A DNA stretch of 13,993 bases from assembly GCA_018813405.1 (NCBI GenBank), contig JAHJBW010000165.1, positions 1 through 13,993 of the forward strand, given 5' to 3'. This DNA is from Candidatus Margulisiibacteriota bacterium (lineage in GTDB: Bacteria > Margulisbacteria > WOR-1 > XYC2-FULL-46-14 > JAHJBW01). How positions within the stretch are numbered: position 1 is the first letter of the stretch; every line of letters starts with the position of its first letter. A program made the translations under genes and the position numbers. The notes below the pieces were generated by a model. The model did no database searches. It was not told the DNA's origin and saw only the letters and a list, made by a program, of their open reading frames with translations. Shown here piece by piece: positions 13,601-13,993 of this stretch.

Positions 13601-13993
13601 TACTGCGTCCACATAGACTGTGTCCTGGTAAGGAGAGCCTGCCAGTCCAGCACCCTGATAAGCGCCCATATTGGTCCCGCCCAACCCGGTTTCCAGGCAG
13701 GGTGAGCCGGAATACAAACGGTAATCGTAGGTATCAGGATCTACGAAGCGAGGACAGTCAGATATATCGCCAGTTCCAGCGGTCACCCCACTATAATTGG
13801 TCGTATTATTAAAAACGCAGTTGTATGTAGAAGTGATTCGTGCAGCGCCGGAGCTGTCTAGCAAACCAGTGCTGGATTCTCCCATACCAAAGGGCTTGGA
13901 ACCCAGATGCGGATGACTGCTGATAATATTATTGTTGACATCCAAAGTTGCTGTCGCACAGTCGTTTTGTACTCCGGAAGAATATCCTATGAT
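10184..13993 (-). CDS. Giant beta-helix/Ig-repeat surface protein, upstream part; 5' end beyond the window, ends at a frameshift
   Basis: The frame is open from the right edge with no stop, so the true start and signal peptide lie outside the window; the TTG at 13945 is an internal Leu codon. It encodes the end of one beta-helix unit (13993-13616), then units 1 (13615-12701), 2 (12700-11645), 3 (11644-10601) and the first part of unit 4 (from 10600). Each unit starts with Y-V-D-A-[VI]-N-G, followed by a Gly/Ser-rich turn and a W-K-T-L motif, as in DUF1565/right-handed beta-helix proteins. It then has short parabolic repeats such as A-R-Y-N-Y-I-Y and C-T-I-E-G-S-D, and ends in the S-P-C-I-G and G-A-Y-Q-G type of 'choice-of-anchor Q' motif. 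The last 27 residues (10267-10187) do not resemble any unit and are out-of-frame readthrough caused by a one-base loss, ending at TGA 10186-10184. This part and the downstream one form a single gene. Catalytic residues of pectate lyases were not recognised. Confidence 0.9.
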   Translation of the reverse strand: MIGYSSGVQNDCATATLDVNNNIISSHPHLGSKPFGMGESSTGLLDSSGAARITSTYNCVFNNTTNYSGVTAGTGDISDCPRFVDPDTYDYRLYSGSPCLETGLGGTNMGAYQGAGLAGSPYQDTVYVDAVNGSDSNSGSSAGTGNAWKTLTKAMKYGLKKINLAAGLYDNTVNGEVFPMALGNDRHVLGSSSTNTTIECTSTSGQLGFDIGRNSTLESIAFYFNTGGMMDTLIKCTGSNAQVRYCRVMANGISGNTGIEVSADLFKIYKSEVHGSKSDFSGNGISITASPLTAATVESCTLVNNLIGISYNVASGALDVINSIIASAPEAAVASGSYGINLQSAGTVNAVYNDIYNSETNYNQCSGGIGSITVEAGFTDVPHNNYHLLATSECIDAGDPDPRYNDPDGTRADLGAYYYDQTPPPPPPPPTYYVDAVNGDNSNDGSSGSPWKTLSYASTQCAYADRIIVAQGTYNSANGEAFPITFTLDKIHISGESTSLCSIEGTSAADVLVINGANCTIEGLTIKPGGTSTNRDGIDVGGVDAYVYNCIFKTASANYNNGVYFNTNGSGTVSTCWMYNLDTGVTDRTDESLLVTVTYCTIEGSDVAGIYNYCADTANPNFLIARYNYIYCTAYDAGNSFGIENVNYPTVATLEYNSIIKHTYGIYNSAGNANTKIFANNNIISSNPELNIAAGSSSHGINTASANKIIPSYNNVFNCATNYTGTSETAGGLSACPQFVNPDANDYRLFSSSPNIGTASDASSNRGAYQGSGVAGSPYLTTAYVDAVNGNDGNTGSSAGEGNAWKTLTKASQYASTTIHVATGTYDTNNGESFPIVFTDSRGIYGAGYELSTIEGSANSDVIQLASGTGTFEGLTVKINGTSNYDGIDANGFVTVYNCLFKTGNSGISNGVTINTSGQGSISRCRMIDLDVGVNNRSNAGLLVQVSYCTIEGSDAAGIYINCASSSSPNFLIARYNYIYYTAYDAGSSYGIYNVTYPTVATLEYNSILKHTYGIYNTSSDTDTKITASNNIISSNPVLNVGPGSGSYGIRTTSANLITSTYNNVFNCATNYNGTSEGTGDIAQCPQFFDPSSNDYRLYSASPCIGTASDSTNMGAYQGDGLAGSPYLTTAYVDAINGSDSNAGSSAGEGNAWKTLTKASQYASGTIHIAGGRYDSDNGETFPLVFTQGRYLSGAGASSCSIEGSSNVDVVQLPAGSGTFEGLTIKIAGTTNSDGINVNGPGQLAIVFSVRLTQTIITECISILTAKAL
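10268..10270 (-). other. Single-base frameshift (apparent loss of one G in a GGG run)
   Basis: On the minus strand the codons read GGC CCT GGG and then, in the upstream frame, CAA TTA. The residues that continue the repeat (A-I-S-N-C-I-F) are read one base back. With GGGG in place of GGG the unit reads N-G-P-G-A-I-S-N-C, which gives five residues between N-G and N-C, exactly as in unit 3 (N-G-F-V-T-V-Y-N-C). No X-XXY-YYZ slippery heptamer fits here: re-pairing GGG one base back would meet TGG. Programmed frameshifting is therefore not supported. A sequencing or assembly indel, or a recent mutation, are the two live explanations. Confidence 0.88.
10601..11644 (-). repeat. Beta-helix unit 3 (long type)
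   Basis: It starts Y-V-D-A-V-N-G-N-D, with N-A-W-K-T-L-T-K-A-S-Q-Y-A, then the same ordered set of coils as unit 2 and the ending C-P-Q-F-F-D-P, S-P-C-I-G-T-A-S-D and G-A-Y-Q-G. Period to the next unit is 1,044 bases. It serves as the in-frame ruler for the damaged unit 4. Confidence 0.85.
11645..12700 (-). repeat. Beta-helix unit 2 (long type, opens second cassette)
   Basis: It starts Y-Y-V-D-A-V-N-G-D-N and includes S-P-W-K-T-L, C-T-I-E-G-L-T-I, Y-N-C-I-F-K-T, C-T-I-E-G-S-D-V-A-G-I, A-R-Y-N-Y-I-Y-C-T-A-Y-D, A-T-L-E-Y-N-S-I-I and N-C-A-T-N-Y. It ends in C-P-Q-F-V-N-P-D and G-A-Y-Q-G. The hydrophobic and Asn ladder pattern is that of stacked parallel beta-helix coils. Period to the next unit is 1,056 bases. 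It lacks the Cys of the S-P-C motif (S-P-N here). Confidence 0.85.
12701..13615 (-). repeat. Beta-helix unit 1 (short, 'closing' type)
   Basis: The unit starts Y-V-D-A-V-N-G-S-D and is 915 bases long including the linker. It differs from the long units: it carries V-R-Y-C, I-Y-K-S-E-V, V-E-S-C-T-L-V-N-N and ends in D-A-G-D-P-D-P-R-Y-N-D-P-D-G-T-R-A-D-L-G-A-Y-Y. That ending is typical of the last turn of beta-helix proteins of the choice-of-anchor Q kind. It is followed directly by the proline linker. Its closest relative in the window is unit 5, which closes the second cassette. Confidence 0.82.
12704..12727 (-). other. Eight-proline linker between beta-helix cassettes
   Basis: After D-Q-T there are eight consecutive Pro codons (CCG and CCA mixed), then T-Y-Y-V-D, which opens the next unit. 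A polyproline rod is a usual spacer between independently folded extracellular domains. It marks the boundary between two complete beta-helix cassettes and is the only such linker seen in the window. Confidence 0.9.
13616..13993 (-). repeat. Beta-helix unit 0 (long type, C-terminal part)
   Basis: Only the last 126 residues are inside the window. They match the second half of the long units: N-N-I-I-S-S, then S-T-Y-N-x-V-F-N, N-T-T-N-Y-S-G, D-C-P-R-F-V-D-P-D, the S-P-C motif and G-A-Y-Q-G-A-G-L-A-G-S-P-Y. This shows that at least one more long unit, and probably several, continues upstream. Confidence 0.8.

Larger units (their letters stand above)
180..13993 (-). other. Reconstructed single giant gene (one frameshift, 5'-partial)
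   Basis: Both long minus-strand frames belong to one coding unit of at least 13.8 kb (about 4,600 residues in the window). The evidence is that beta-helix unit 4 begins in the upstream frame (10600) and finishes in the downstream frame (9561). Its two halves align without gap or overlap to units 2 and 3 once one base is added at 10268-10270. Predicted plan: N-terminal beta-helix cassettes exposed at the tip, a stalk of 28 Ig-like domains, and a C-terminal sorting-like domain. The closest family labels are 'right-handed parallel beta-helix repeat-containing protein', 'Ig-like domain-containing protein' and 'FlgD immunoglobulin-like domain-containing protein'. Whether the living gene is intact depends on whether the frameshift is real. 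Confidence 0.85.

Noticed and set aside
13943..13945. TTG as the start of the upstream part
   Set aside because: It is an internal Leu in T-L-D-V-N-N-N-I-I-S-S, and the frame remains open with repeat-like sequence to the window edge.
8676..13993. Polysaccharide lyase or other enzyme activity for the beta-helix region
   Set aside because: The fold is compatible, but I could not see a conserved catalytic set (for example clustered Asp/Arg/Lys of pectate lyases) repeated or unique in any unit, so no enzyme function is claimed.

Overview
The window is almost completely filled by one giant minus-strand gene for a secreted or surface repeat protein. It enters at the right edge (13993) with its N-terminus outside the window and ends with a TAA at 180-182. 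The visible part codes for about 4,600 residues. The first 58 codons of a second minus-strand gene (176 down to 1) start three bases after that stop. No RNA gene, insertion sequence, CRISPR array, terminator or real intergenic space was seen, and every plus-strand open frame is a shadow of the giant gene.

Layout in reading order, right to left. (1) 13993-8676 is a right-handed parallel beta-helix region (pectate-lyase-like fold) of one partial and five complete units. Each complete unit opens with a Y-V-D/N-A-x-x-G motif and closes with a GAYQG or RADLGAYY motif. The units form two cassettes, each ending in a shorter 'closing' unit and separated by an eight-proline linker. (2) 8675-1116 is a tract of 26 Ig/fibronectin-like modules of about 94-103 residues in three types (A, B, C). 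Most are arranged in a higher-order A1-B1-B2-A2 quartet of about 1,152-1,155 bases. (3) 1115-183 is a tail of a Big_5-like domain, another Ig-like domain and a C-terminal FlgD-like/type IX-like sorting domain. (4) 176-1 is the start of an outer-membrane PorV/PorQ (UPF0164-like) protein.

The giant gene is split by a single-base frameshift at about 10268-10270. The upstream frame runs on to a TGA at 10184-10186, and the downstream frame is open from there to 180. Adding one G to the GGG run (minus strand) restores the unit exactly to the length of its neighbour unit, so this is one gene that is either recently broken or wrongly assembled.

The combination of a beta-helix tip, a long Ig stalk and a C-terminal sorting-like domain next to a PorV-like gene suggests a diderm bacterium. 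Such architectures are familiar from uncultured candidate phyla (for example Margulisbacteria/WOR-1, Omnitrophota or Elusimicrobiota) and from Bacteroidota/FCB relatives. The phylum is an inference and cannot be fixed from this sequence. The likely theme is export and outer-membrane display of a very large adhesin-like or glycan-binding protein together with its barrel partner.
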